From Halichoerus grypus (Eukaryota; Chordata; Mammalia; Carnivora; Phocidae): a DNA stretch of 64,000 nucleotides. Both the position numbers and the translations under genes were made by a program. Of the stretch, positions 25,601 to 34,644 are shown piece by piece (the stretch's first letter is position 1; each line of letters opens with the position of its first letter). The notes under the pieces were generated by a model that was given only the letters and a program-made list of their open reading frames with translations, made no database searches and had not been told where the DNA came from. The stretch covers positions 91,817,313 through 91,881,312 of the forward strand of contig NC_135722.1 of the NCBI RefSeq assembly GCF_964656455.1, written 5' to 3'.

Positions 25601-28600
25601 AGCTTCTTGAGTGATGGATACTGTCCTTTCTCTGGGTCCCATCCCCTATCCAGGTGCTTGCCTGCTTCTGTCATTTTGCTTTTAGGTTATCTTATTCCTG
25701 CCCATCCCATTCCTGCTGCTCTCCTACGTCAGGCTTTTCTCTTATTTGTCTAGAATGTTCTCGTAGCTGTTGAACCAATCAGCCTTTCTGCTGTCGGGTT
25801 CTTCACAGAATCATTTGCATGATTAATCCTTTGAAATAGTCCTTTTATCATGTCAATTTCAGTGGCTCTCTAATTTCTAAATTGAGCTTAAATTCACATA
25901 AAATTAACCATTTTAAAGCATTCAGTTTGGTGGCATTAGTACGATCACAGTGTTCTGCAGCCATCCCCTCTAGTGAGTCCCTGTTGCGTGTGGGTAAAGT
26001 ATGAACTCTATCCGAATACTTGCCTCACTGTCTTAACAACATTGTCTTTCCTACATAAACCCTCCAGTTCAGCTCGACTACTCTCTCTCTCGCCTTCAAA
26101 ATTGCCTTTCTCTTTCTTACCTTTGCATACATATTACAAGATTCTGACATATCCTGTTGGTAGTGACTGCTCATATTTTCTGGGCCCATCCCTTTTTTTT
26201 TTTAACATATTCTGAGGCCCTGTCGTCTTATAATAATAAACGTTGTTCTAGTGCAGAGTACTTGCTCTCTGTGCCTCCGACGTTATCACTTAATCCACGC
26301 TATTTTATATAACTGTTTATTAACATTTCTTATGTACAGGTCTGTCCCCTCAACAAAGCTGTGAAGTACTTGTACCAGTTAGCTCTCGCTATGTAACAAA
26401 TCGCCTCAAAACTCCGTGGCTTAACATAACATTTATCATAGCTCACATGTGTGGGTAGCTGGGGGTGGGTTGATCTTGGCTGAGCTCCACTGAACTCTTT
26501 CATATCTCTGTGGGTCAGAGGCAGGTGGGGGCTCTCACCTGGGCTTGGCTGGAGTGGGTTAGATGAGGAAGCTCCGTCCCACAGCGCTCATCCTTCTGCA
26601 GAGAGCTGTGGGCTAGCCCAGGCATGTCATTCTCCTGACAGCAGAAATGTGAAAGAGCAAGTGGAACCACACAGGTCTTTGGAGGCCGAGGCTAGGAACT
26701 GACGTGCCGTAACTTCTGTTTCAGTCTGTCGACCAAAACAAACCACCTTAGAAAGTGGTGGGGAAATACACTCTTTCTCTTCCTGGGAGAAACCACAAAG
26801 CCACATGGCAGGAAAGTGTGGTTGTAGGAAGGGGTGAAGAATTGGGGTCTTTGATGCAATTTACCACATGCTCATGGGCAGATTGCTCTCAGCTTCCCTA
26901 TAGCGCTTAAACATGTTATAGATAGATGTATCAGTTACCTGTTGCTTTGTAACAAACAACCCCAAAACTTAGTGGCTTTAAAACGTCAGCCACTGTATTT
27001 GCTCATGATGCCATGGGTCGGCCAGGCAGGGCTCAACTGGGACGGCTCAGCTCTGCTCCGTGTGACGTCAGCCCGGCTTGCTCACGTGGCTGCAGTTTGA
27101 ACTGAAGTCTCGAGCGTTCATGTGACTGGCCCCTCGGCTGAGCCCACGGGGACATTAGCCCCTCTCTCTCCTAAGGATCTTCCCATGTCCAAGGTCCCCG
27201 TCTCCAGGTAATTTCTCCAGCAGGGTAGCTGGACTGTTTTTACCTGGCCATCTCCAGGTTCCAAGAGAATGAAATCCGAAGGCAGGGCCACTCGGAGCAA
27301 TGGCATCACTTCTACTGCGTTCGGCTCGTCAGAGAACATCACAGGCTTAGCCCAGATTCAGTGGGAGGAGAAATAGACTCCACCTCTTGACGAGAGGGGC
27401 GTCACAGACACACTGGCGTGTGGGGGGAGGGGTGTTCAGCCACAACAGGAAGAAGCTCACTGAGCTTGTCGAATGAGCATTTGAACGAATGAAAGAAGCA
27501 GAAGGAGAGTCTGCTTATGAAGAAGACTCTACGACAGGATTCTGATGCAACATTCTCTACTTTCCAGTTATCTTCATATCTGTCTGCAACCTCAGATGAC
27601 ACATTTCCCCAGATCCGGTGGCATCAAACCGCAGACTTTGGCTATGTCCCCAACACAAGGATGCCCAGCACTTTCATGGCGGTAGCAATGGATCTCTGTG
27701 ATAGGAAGTCACCTTTTGGCAGGTACGGGTGCTTCTTGGGCTTTGCTTGAGCAATACTATCTGTTCTTTGTCCGTAGCCTTCACTCTGATGTTCACTTGT
27801 GAGGGGCAGAGAGTGGGTGCTCTAAGGACTGGACCCTCGGGGCAGTGTCTGTCCATCATTTACACTGGCATGTGCTGCAGTAACTAAAACCCCCAACATC
27901 TCAGTGCTTGATGCAGCAACATTTTATTTCTTGTTCACCCCACATGTCCAAAGAAGGCCCACAGAGGTCATCAGAGAGGCTTTGCTCATTAGAGTCATTC
28001 ACAGATCTGGAGTGACGGAGATTCCGAGTTGATCCGGGCTTCCCTCACCTTCACGTCTCCCCCTGGTGATGGAAGTAACTTCTGCTCACATCGCATTGGC
28101 CCCAACAGGTCATCGGGCTCTGCGGGGCTTCAGCGTGAGCAGGAAATGGGACCCTTCCCTGAGCTCAGGGGGAGGAATGGGCTCTCTGAATGGCCCTGGT
28201 GGCCACCGCGCACTAGCTGTGGGATGCGAGGGGGATTGGCAATGAAATGGGGCCCAACACGTAGTGTCTGGTTTATAGTAGGAACTTGAACAGATACTTA
28301 TTTTTGAACAAATGGAGATTGATCGATTGAATGAATAAAACCTGGAGGGGACCCAGTAATGAACAATGGATTCAGATGAAACACAGCGCTTTCAGTGGCT
28401 CGAATAATTTTGAGTTTAGCTCTCCTCCAGTGCCTTTCCTCCCTCCCGCAGGGGCCTTTATTCCTACCTTCGAAGTCATCTGCTTTTTCAAGGTTTCTAA
28501 CCCACAGGAGGCCCAGAGCCCCACTTATGGTCACCATTCACCATGTCTCCTAAACTGACGAGCCACTGATCACTGGCTATTAGATTCAGTCAACTTTATT

Positions 28601-30755
28601 CTTATCTTCCTAATTCCCCTCCCCCCCCTTTTTTAAAGTGTGGTGACTGTTGAGCTCAAACCCAAAGTTCTCTGCTTGTTCTTTGTCCCGTAGCATCCAC
28701 CCTCGAGACAAACAGACGGTGGCCTACAGGCTGCTCTTGGGGGCCCGCGCTGTGGCTTATGGGGAGAAGTTGGTCTTTCAAGGACCGCTGCCTGAGAACA
28801 TGGAACTCTTGGCTGACAAGGGGCTGCTCAACCTCACATACTCGCTGGAAATCCAGGTGCAGAGGCAGCACAATCTATTTGAGGTGAGAAGAGTAGTTGA
28901 AACAGTAGGTGTGCATCCTGTGTGGGGAGTCAGGATGTTCTCCACACTGGGGCCCATCTCTTTAACTATAACATTTCTGTGAGGCAGAACTTGGTTTTTA
29001 TTTTATTTTATTTTTTTATTTTTTAAAGATTTTTATTTATTTGACAGAGAGAGACACAGCGAGAGAGGGAACACAAGCAGGGGGAGTGGAAGAGGGAGAA
29101 GCAGGTTTCCCGCGGAGCAGGGAGCCCGATGCGGGGCTCGATCCCAGGACCCTGGGATCATGACCTGAGCTAAAGGCAGATGCTTAATGACTGAGCCACC
29201 CAGGCGCCCCCAGGGCTTGGTTTTTAGTAGGGTGGAGTATATCTCAGAAGGGTGGCTGAGTAGCTATTAATTCTTCCACTTAGTGGCAATTTTGATAGGA
29301 CAATCAAGGAAAAGGAATTCACATTAAAATACTCCTTTTGTATTGTCGCTCCCAGAGCAACCATCTTTGCTGTGGCGAGGGCCCGTGGCTTAATGTATAG
29401 GTTCCCTATTGAAAGATTCCTTACTCCCGAGTATTTCCCTCATCCTTGGATGTCTTTTTATGTCACACTATCCCACATTCTGATATTCTTTTGAGTTTAG
29501 TGTCTCCTTTGAGGGGCTTAGCTTGGGGATTTGCAACTCAGTGTGAATTAATGTGATGAAACTACTTTCTTCTAGTACCTAGCGAGGATCATTCCACTGT
29601 GGAACTAGGGTAAACAATGAAAGAGCTTATGTAGGGGTCTTCCACAGTTGGGGGTGCGGGGGGAGGCATTCCTCTTGCAACATGCCGATGAGCGTCTCTG
29701 GGAACCATGAGGCCACCAGGCTGGATGGGGCGTGTAGGGTATGAGAAGAGGGCACTGGAGGGCATGAAAGAACATGAAAGACACACCTGAATTACACCTG
29801 AGTTTATATCTAGGGCTGCCCCTCCTCTGGAGCCCCAACTACCACATCCACTGGCCTCAGGGGCTTGGGCGGCACTTACGCCCCTGAGCTTCTTTGGACA
29901 TTGGGTCTGAGGTAATTCTAGCTCCCCAGAAGTCTCCATGCTGAGTTCGGTTCTCCCCTGTAGTCAATTGCTGGCAGTCTGCCCGTCATCTGGACCCGGA
30001 ACCATAGTTGGGAGCAGGACAGAATTTCACCTGTGGGTGCTGGATACTTTATGTCCCCTTCCTTGGATTGCTTTCTGGTTGGAGAAAGGCTTATTATCCA
30101 AGGTCCCTTTGTGCCCCTTCCTCGTCCCGTGGCTCCTCGGGGAGGCCAGAGTGCTCACAGCAGCCGGACCGCTCCACTGGCTCAGGTCCTGCGTGCTTTG
30201 CCATCTGGTCGGAAGGATCACAGCAAGCACGTCCAGGGGAGCCTTCTCTAAAGGCTCTGTGTGATCATGCCTCCCTGTCTCCCTCAGTCATTGAGCCGTT
30301 CATTTACCGATTGATTTTATCACCTGAACATTGCTCGTCACACTTTGGCCGTGTTGACCAAACCCAGCGCGGACTCAGGTTTGTTCTGGTTATCGTAGGC
30401 AGCGGGTCCTGGGCTAAGCGAGGCTCCTCCTCTCCCTCCTCGTCTGTCTGATGAGCAGTTCCCAGTCTCTTGGCCTGGCCTGATGTTACGATTCTCTTAC
30501 TAGATCTCGTGTTGCAGTGACCATCAGTGCAAGTGGCTGCCAGCTCCCCTGGACACGGTCTCGGCCCAGAGCCTGGCCCTGAACGTCCGTTCTTGCCGTG
30601 GCACCCCGGCCGCCCTGCGCTACGCCTGGGCCACGTGGCCTTGTGAATATAAGCGGTGCCCCCTGTACCACCCCGGCAGCGCCCTCCCGGCTCCTCCCTT
30701 CGTGGCTTTCCTGGCAGACCTGAGGCCGGGGGGCCACCGCAGGCTTGCCGAATGA
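5473..30755 (+). CDS. SIAE: SIAE, sialic acid acetylesterase (3' eight exons, 5' end outside window)
   Basis: Encodes the SGNH-type esterase that removes 9-O (and 4-O) acetyl groups from sialic acids; lysosomal and cytosolic forms are known, and loss of function affects B-cell signalling in human and mouse. Coding exons seen: 5473-5648, 14896-15034, 18707-18884, 20307-20416, 20990-21123, 27568-27722, 28694-28883, 30504-30755. All junctions are GT/AG and the phases join without a break, giving about 444 codons with no stop. By comparison with the 523-residue human protein this starts at residue 77, so the signal peptide and first two exons are to the left. The catalytic block GQSNMQ is in the first exon here. 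Three single-residue deletions relative to human account for the length difference. The gene looks functional. It converges with TBRG1. Confidence 0.97.
5755..5945 (-). repeat. MIR SINE
   Basis: Antisense MIR pattern: 'gatgaggacactggcccacg', 'aaggtcacacagttaataga', 'gactccagagcctgctttct'. Immediately after SIAE exon 3. Confidence 0.8.
6277..8880 (-). mobile_element. ancient L1, 3' half, mosaic
   Basis: The plus strand reads the complement of L1 3' UTR and ORF2: the 'tgaatttgcctattct' region, then 'ttcatccatgttgtagca'-type sequence, then the ORF2 block around 'ccagtaccatactgttttaattactg'. Several stops and frameshifts; inactive. Interrupted by a CAN-SINE (7093-7295). A stretch from ORF2 recurs within its 3' part at 6538-6700. 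Confidence 0.88.
7093..7295 (-). mobile_element. CAN-SINE inserted in an L1
   Basis: Full-length minus-orientation copy with duplication CTTTCCAG at about 7085-7092 and 7296-7303. It interrupts the older L1 of 6.28-8.88 kb. Confidence 0.94.
8985..9340. mobile_element. LINE 3'-end fragment hosting a CAN-SINE
   Basis: Sequence of the 'caaaagttaagagactta ... acccatcacttagat' kind, resembling the end of an old L1. The CAN-SINE at 9048-9245 sits inside it. Confidence 0.5.
9048..9245 (+). mobile_element. CAN-SINE
   Basis: Plus-orientation copy starting gggctgcctgggtggctcag and ending in AAATAAAATCTT plus poly(A). Near-perfect duplication AGACTTATACAC (9034-9045) and AGACTTATCAC (from 9245). Host DNA is an older LINE 3' end. 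Confidence 0.94.
10368..10572 (-). mobile_element. CAN-SINE
   Basis: Minus-orientation copy flanked by a perfect 16-bp duplication AATAACTATAATTTTT at 10352-10367 and 10573-10588. Confidence 0.94.
12409..12460. repeat. compound microsatellite (CA)n(CT)n
   Basis: About 11 CA units followed directly by about 13 CT units in SIAE intron 3. Confidence 0.95.
13060..13960. promoter_or_regulatory. CpG-rich block inside SIAE intron 3
   Basis: About 0.9 kb rich in G, C and CpG in an otherwise AT-rich 9.2-kb intron. Overlapping open frames on both strands (up to 183 codons) are a by-product of the composition; none resembles a known protein. A GT donor-like site (acag|gtactt, about 13357) follows the most CpG-dense part. 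Could be an alternative promoter, an enhancer or an old processed insertion; not decidable here. Confidence 0.4.
14896..15034 (+). CDS. SIAE: SIAE exon 4
   Basis: Acceptor tttctag before 14896, donor gtaagg after 15034. Reads [20 protein letters not shown] and on to DLQWAKPTS, matching the human segment after MQMTVLQ. Contains an N-glycosylation sequon (NAT). Ends after one base of a split Glu codon. Confidence 0.96.
15857..16059 (+). mobile_element. CAN-SINE, older subfamily
   Basis: Plus-orientation copy in which ggggcgcctggg joins directly to tttgaacatccgactcc, lacking part of the tRNA-like head. Diverged duplication GAAACTGCATGTTCC (15841-15855) and GAAACTGCACATTCC (16060-16074). Confidence 0.92.
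16248..16994 (-). mobile_element. 5'-truncated carnivore L1 with target-site duplication
   Basis: The plus strand starts with poly(T) and 'ttaattaacatatagcgtattattag', then reads the complement of L1 3' UTR and ORF2 end. Perfect 15-bp duplication TGCTCCCACATTTTC at 16233-16247 and 16995-17009, so both ends are defined. Contains a (GT)n run at 16664-16693. Confidence 0.93.
17130..18706. other. SIAE intron 4, right part
   Basis: No gene recognised. About 17015-17125 resembles a MIR/L2-type piece ('gtgctaagcactgttctaag'); the rest is pyrimidine-rich unique-looking DNA. Confidence 0.6.
18707..18884 (+). CDS. SIAE: SIAE exon 5
   Basis: Acceptor caacag before 18707, donor gtgaga after 18884 (GG|GTGAG). 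Reads [20 protein letters not shown], then the second conserved esterase block [20 protein letters not shown]. In human that block is SSWGGTPIEAW, so the first glycine is alanine here (codon gct). Ends with two bases of a split Gly codon. Confidence 0.96.
19100..19345 (-). repeat. MIR SINE
   Basis: Antisense MIR: 'taatacttactgagagcttt', 'attcacttagtactcgcaat', ending near 'gctctcagccactgtgctgt'. Confidence 0.8.
19770..20030 (+). mobile_element. old L1 fragment
   Basis: Contains the recognisable 'ctttgacccagcagtttcatttctgggaattt' type segment of L1 ORF2, followed by 'aagtgtccatccactgag'. Diverged, no ends visible. Confidence 0.7.
20307..20416 (+). CDS. SIAE: SIAE exon 6
   Basis: Acceptor attgcag before 20307, donor gtgagt after 20416. 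Reads [20 protein letters not shown] then [16 protein letters not shown]. The WYQG-ESN block characteristic of the family is split across this exon and the next. Contains an N-glycosylation sequon (NMT). Confidence 0.96.
20446..20920. repeat. recurrent ancient interspersed repeat, copy 2
   Basis: Starts 'cagttagcttttgcggcataacaaaccacc'. Lies between SIAE exons 6 and 7, running close to the exon 7 acceptor. Confidence 0.65.
20990..21123 (+). CDS. SIAE: SIAE exon 7
   Basis: Acceptor tttttag before 20990, donor gtatgt after 21123. Reads [20 protein letters not shown] then [20 protein letters not shown] and GFVQ. Ends in phase 0. Contains the NCT glycosylation sequon. Confidence 0.96.
21310..21800 (-). 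mobile_element. old L1 fragment
   Basis: Plus strand reads 'cagttttt' and 'gaaattgctaggtcaaatgg' type L1 antisense sequence. Strongly diverged. Confidence 0.6.
23049..23450 (+). repeat. MIR SINE split by a CAN-SINE
   Basis: Left part 'ggttcagcacatggatctgg ... gattcaaatccagctctgac', right part 'acctggcacatgccaggtaa', with the CAN-SINE 23127-23296 between. Confidence 0.8.
23127..23296 (-). mobile_element. CAN-SINE with shortened middle, inside a MIR
   Basis: Minus orientation, about 170 bp; the GA-rich middle is shortened. Perfect 15-bp duplication TAGCTATGTGATTTT at 23112-23126 and 23297-23311, which splits a MIR element. Confidence 0.94.
25180..25640. repeat. recurrent ancient interspersed repeat, copy 3
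   Basis: Starts 'ttagttttctgttgctgcat'; same orientation as the others. Contains the family's 'tgaaggtgttggacagagctgg' section. Confidence 0.7.
26375..26880. repeat. recurrent ancient interspersed repeat, copy 4
   Basis: Starts 'accagttagctctcgctatgtaacaaatcg' and continues through 'cacatgtgtgggtagctggg'. Same orientation. Confidence 0.65.
26930..27385. repeat. recurrent ancient interspersed repeat, copy 5
   Basis: Starts 'cagttacctgttgctttgta' and follows copy 4 after only about 50 bp, nearly head to tail. It ends about 180 bp before SIAE exon 8. Confidence 0.65.
27568..27722 (+). CDS. SIAE: SIAE exon 8
   Basis: Acceptor tttccag before 27568, donor gtacgg after 27722. Reads [20 protein letters not shown] then [20 protein letters not shown] and [11 protein letters not shown]. 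One residue shorter than human in the SSDLSKKSSDD stretch. The exon sits among several copies of the same ancient interspersed repeat. Confidence 0.96.
27866..28300. repeat. recurrent ancient interspersed repeat, copy 6 (diverged)
   Basis: 'gcatgtgctgcagtaactaa' with 'ttatttcttgttcacccc' resembles the same family start; more diverged. Between SIAE exons 8 and 9. Confidence 0.45.
28694..28883 (+). CDS. SIAE: SIAE exon 9
   Basis: Acceptor ccgtag before 28694, donor gtgaga after 28883. Reads [20 protein letters not shown] then [20 protein letters not shown]. The His of IHPRDK (codon 28698-28700) is the likely general-base histidine of the SGNH triad, by family analogy. Two single-residue deletions relative to human (GEKNLTF to GEKLVF; KKDNKIFE to RQHNLFE). 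Confidence 0.96.
29002..29211 (-). mobile_element. CAN-SINE
   Basis: Minus-orientation copy in SIAE intron 9, tail with repeated TTTTA units. Duplication about CTTGGTTTTTA on the left (28990-29000) and right (29216-29226). Confidence 0.92.
30504..30755 (+). CDS. SIAE: SIAE last coding exon (exon 10) with stop
   Basis: Acceptor cttactag before 30504; stop tga at 30753-30755. Reads [20 protein letters not shown] then [20 protein letters not shown] and a divergent C-terminus ending LAE. The exon is much richer in G, C and CpG than the other SIAE exons. Confidence 0.95.
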   Translation: MSCCSDHQCKWLPAPLDTVSAQSLALNVRSCRGTPAALRYAWATWPCEYKRCPLYHPGSALPAPPFVAFLADLRPGGHRRLAE

Positions 30756-31551
30756 CGGAGCGGCCTTACGGTCCTTCTCCTGGGCTTCAGTGTGGGTCCT
30801 TTAGATTTGGGCATTTCGGTGTTGAAGTGATGACGACAACTATTGCTTTTACAGGCGGCTGGCAGAAAAGCCGCCCCGGCCGGCTCCCAGCCAGCACATG
30901 GCTGTTTCTAGATTCTGAACAGGAGATGAGCCAGTGCTGAGAGGCAAACGAGATGCTTGCCTTTTGTCCCTTCGTCAGCCTAGTGTCTTACTGGACTAAT
31001 TCCCAACTACAAACAAATGAAGCCTCAGGGGAGAGGCTTGTGGAGAGTGCGAAGTGTCACACTTTGTCACCTCACGTCTGGCGTTTGGAAACTCACGGCT
31101 GGAAGAGATTTCAAGGCTCATATTTGTGTGTTCTTTACAGACTCTGGCGGGTGGTTACTGAATCTCTGCATAAACTTTCTGAACTTCCCAGCAGTTTTTC
31201 CTAATGTGGAACTGAACTCTTTCTAGCCCTGTTTGTGTTCTCTCGTAAGCCAAACAGTTCTGTCCCTTCAGTTGAAATAATGATAATGTGAGTGTTCGAA
31301 ACCAACCAGCCCCGCGTGCAGGCCTGTGGGGAGGCGCGAAGGGGCTGCCTGAGGGAGGAGGAGATGGGGCTTCTGGAGCGGCCCAGGAAGGCGTGCGGGC
31401 AGCCAGGGACGGGTGGGGGAGTCAGGCTCCCGACAACATGGCAACAGAGGTCACTGAGAAGCAAACAGGTTCAATATAAATCTCAGGCTTTTTAAGGTAA
31501 GAGGTTTACCTATAAAAAGGATAACCCAGCTGGAAGAAAAAAGAGGCTGAA

Positions 31552-31557
31552 AATAAA
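31552..31557 (+). promoter_or_regulatory. candidate SIAE poly(A) signal AATAAA
   Basis: First canonical AATAAA after the SIAE stop, which would give a 3' UTR of about 0.8 kb. A second AATAAA at 31705-31710 is an alternative. Which one is used cannot be told from sequence. Confidence 0.45.
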
Positions 31558-32399
31558 ACTCCATGATAAGTGTTTAGGAAAATAATCCAGATGGGACAAT
31601 TGTGAAAGTGCGCCCTGGGTGGACTGTTAAGAATCATAATGCTTTTTACTGGTTGATTAACAGCTAGCAGCACTTGATAATTGTGTCATCTATTGGAATT
31701 TGGAAATAAAAGTATAATCTTTAGTGGCATGTATACATTTATAGCCCATCAAAACTGGGTTGGAACAGGTTTGTAAATTGTCCTTTGAAGCATGAGTAGC
31801 TTCCACTCCCTTAATGGGAAAAACAACTAAAACAAGAAGCACCTGACCCCAAGGGGCCCCAGTATAGCTCTGAGCATCCGGAATGGTCAGTGCCAGGATT
31901 TATTTCGTAGAAAACCAACACAACTATGCAGTCTACAAGGAACTTTGGCTCCTCTGAGGACTTCCTAGTGTAGAATTAACTCCCAACACCCATACTTTGA
32001 CCTCATATGCATCTGACCTAAGGGGAACCACGAACCTAGGAACAGACTCCTGAGAAAAAGTAAATCTACCCTCCCCTCTGCCAACACACATGCACACAGG
32101 GGCTGTTCTAATTTGCAGGCAGCTCGACGTGGGCAGGAACCCTATGCCCAGGCTCCTTCCTCCCCCAGTAACTGAGTGAAGCACAGGGGGAAAATTAGCT
32201 TCAGGTAGTAAATTAATGAAAAGTCATGTGAAACTTCATTTTTAATGGCTGAATAATTTAAAACATTCTGCAGGAATTCAGTTTATTTTCCAAATGAAGA
32301 TAACTTTTTACTATTTGAAAAATGAAATTTGTAATTATTGTAGATTTGGACACTAACAAAAAGAATAAACAAGTAAAAATCACCCCAAAATTCATCATT

Positions 32400-33110
32400 T
32401 GGCAAAAAACATTTACTATTTTGGTAAACATTCACTTGATTTGCTTGGGCTATATTTTACACACTACACGTCATATTATTTTAAATCTGTTTTTGACTTA
32501 CTCTAGTAAAATACTCTTCCTATGTAAATTGAATATAGCTTAAGTGTTTTAGTTTGTGGGAGCCCCCTACTTTATTTAACCAATTTTCCATTAGTGGACA
32601 TAGAGGTTTGTTCCGATTTTTCCGTTATAACGAATACTGTGATGAATGTGATATGCAGACATCATAGCGCACTTACCTCCTTAGGATCCTTAATGTGGAA
32701 TAACAGTTTTAAGGAAAATATGTTTAAAATTTTGATACCTACAGATTAACTCTCCTGAAGGGTCCAACGGTTTACAGTCCCACCAAGGTAAAGTGCCCAC
32801 CAAGGTATAGCATTTAGCCTCACTCCCAGCGACACTGGATATCGTCAAATTTAAATCTTTAACAATCCAATAGATGAAAAGATGTCTTAAGTATACTTGG
32901 GGGGGGGGGTGGTTCAAGTTTTTAAAAAATGATCCACAGTAAAAACATTTTATATTTATTCCATGTACCCCTTTCATGTGTATGCATGTGATTTTTACAT
33001 AAATACATTATGTACACACTATAGTTGAAACCCAAATTTCAACGTTTGGACATGTGACACATTCTACTAAGTTCTAATTGTTTTATTTAATTTAAAAACA
33101 GAGGTCTTGA
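32400..33110 (-). mobile_element. old L1 fragment between SIAE and TBRG1
   Basis: Diverged L1 antisense pattern ('tttccattagtggacatagaggtttg', 'cggtttacagtcccacca'). Includes a G10 run at 32900-32909. Confidence 0.55.
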
Positions 33111-33239
33111 CTCCCTAAGTTTAGGAACAAGCAGTGGGTGGAGATCTGTAGTTTGAAAACCACTCCTCTAGGAAGGCTACAAAGTAAATACTCTTATTAA
33201 AGCAAACAGCACGATAACTTATTTAAAAAATATCTTCCT

Positions 33240-33400
33240 TAAAATGAGCTCGTTTTGGCGTTTCACTCCGACCGCACTACAAGGGGAAGACCCTCGCTCC
33301 GTGTTAAAGCAGCTGTCCCGTCTGCGCAGGCGCGCGTCCAGCCAACTTAGGCGGCGAGGAAAGGAAGGCCTGAGAGCTCGGACAGCTCTGAGTCATCCCC
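33240..33400. promoter_or_regulatory. small CpG cluster between the SIAE and TBRG1 3' ends
   Basis: Contains TGCGCAGGCGC at 33323-33333, one base off the NRF-1 palindrome, followed by more CpGs and a perfect AP-1 site TGAGTCA at 33389-33395. It is unusual for tail-to-tail intergenic DNA; flanks are AT-rich. Confidence 0.3.
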
Positions 33401-33920
33401 CTTGAGCCCCTGGCTTGCTGTTATCCAGATTTTATTTTTTTGTACTGTGAAAGTACACAGACTTATAAAAAGACTGCAGGAAGAGTCATAAAGTGAACGG
33501 CGGTTAGTTTCGGGTACTTCCGTGGCCAGTGCGCTGTGCTCTTAGCGTGGCTGTCCGACCCCTCCCTCCGCCGGCGCATCTACTCCTGGGGCACAAGATG
33601 CCCCTTCTTGTTGTCCCCAGTCAGCAGCTAGGAACTGCGGCACAGCGACACCTGTCACCACTCGTTCCCCGGTCTTCCTGTTCTGGGGTCCTTCCGTGGC
33701 TCCCTTCTGGCCGGCCCGGGTACCCGGCTGGCGGCCAGCGAGGGCAGCCCCCACGGCTCTGCTGTGGTCCGGCTCAGGCGAGGCGGGAAAGCTCCCCGTC
33801 GGCGTCATAGGCAGGCCAACACATCCAGTTGCATAGAATACAGTCATGTTATCAGCCGGCTAGTGAAGGGACGGGGGCCGCCCCCCGACGCGCTGTATCT
33901 CTGTTATCATGTGCACTCAG

Positions 33921-33926
33921 TTTATT
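33921..33926 (-). promoter_or_regulatory. candidate TBRG1 poly(A) signal
   Basis: AATAAA on the minus strand, which would give a 3' UTR of about 0.58 kb. A closer alternative is at 34331-34336 (about 0.17 kb). Choice not decidable by eye. Confidence 0.35.
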
Positions 33927-34498
33927 CAGCAACAAGCACATTCTCGGATAAGGAACAGCAAAGGGGGCGGACAGGATTACAGAGGACTTTTTGATTTCCT
34001 TGAAGGATGTGACGTGTGAAGAAGACGAACGGCGTGCCTCAGCCTGGCCTCTCCAGCTTGGGGACAAGTAGCACTGGGCTGTGATCCTAGCGACATGAAA
34101 AGAGCAGCTTCTTGGGTAGCAGGGGCCAGGACTTCATTCCTGGAGCTAGGAGCAGAATCCAGGGGCAAGGCTTTCAGACTCCTACCTCTCCCTCCCGAGT
34201 CGGCAGCCTCCTCTCACTCAGGCTTACAGAACACTAACTTTACCTCAGGCAGGGCTAAGCAAAAAAAAAAAAAGGAAAAAAAAAATCCTGATTACAACAA
34301 GATGAAAATAAGCAGATTTATAAAGAGAAATTTATTGCTAAAAATAAAGCAGCTGAAGTTTTTCCCAGGGAACACAGTCACCACAGGAGCCTCCGTGACA
34401 AAATGTGTTGGTATCTCCTTCACTCCTCAAGTGCTGTCTTCTTCCATATCTGGAGTTTTACTTTAAGTTAAATGACATGCTATGCGACGCCCTCCTGC

Positions 34499-34644
34499 TC
34501 AGTCTGAAGACGGAGTCGGGCTACACTGTGACAGAGACTTCAGGTGCTGCAGGTGAGTGTCCACCAGGGGTTCGTGCGTCAGGAACACGGGTTCGTAAGA
34601 AGACACGAAGGGTGTGGGCTGAAGCTCTGGAAGGTCCAAGGATC
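34499..34644 (-). CDS. TBRG1: TBRG1 last coding exon (exon 9) with stop
   Basis: Acceptor tctccag, stop TGA at 34501-34499. Reads [20 protein letters not shown] then [20 protein letters not shown] and ends PTPSSD. Human ends in the same SSD tripeptide. Confidence 0.95.
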
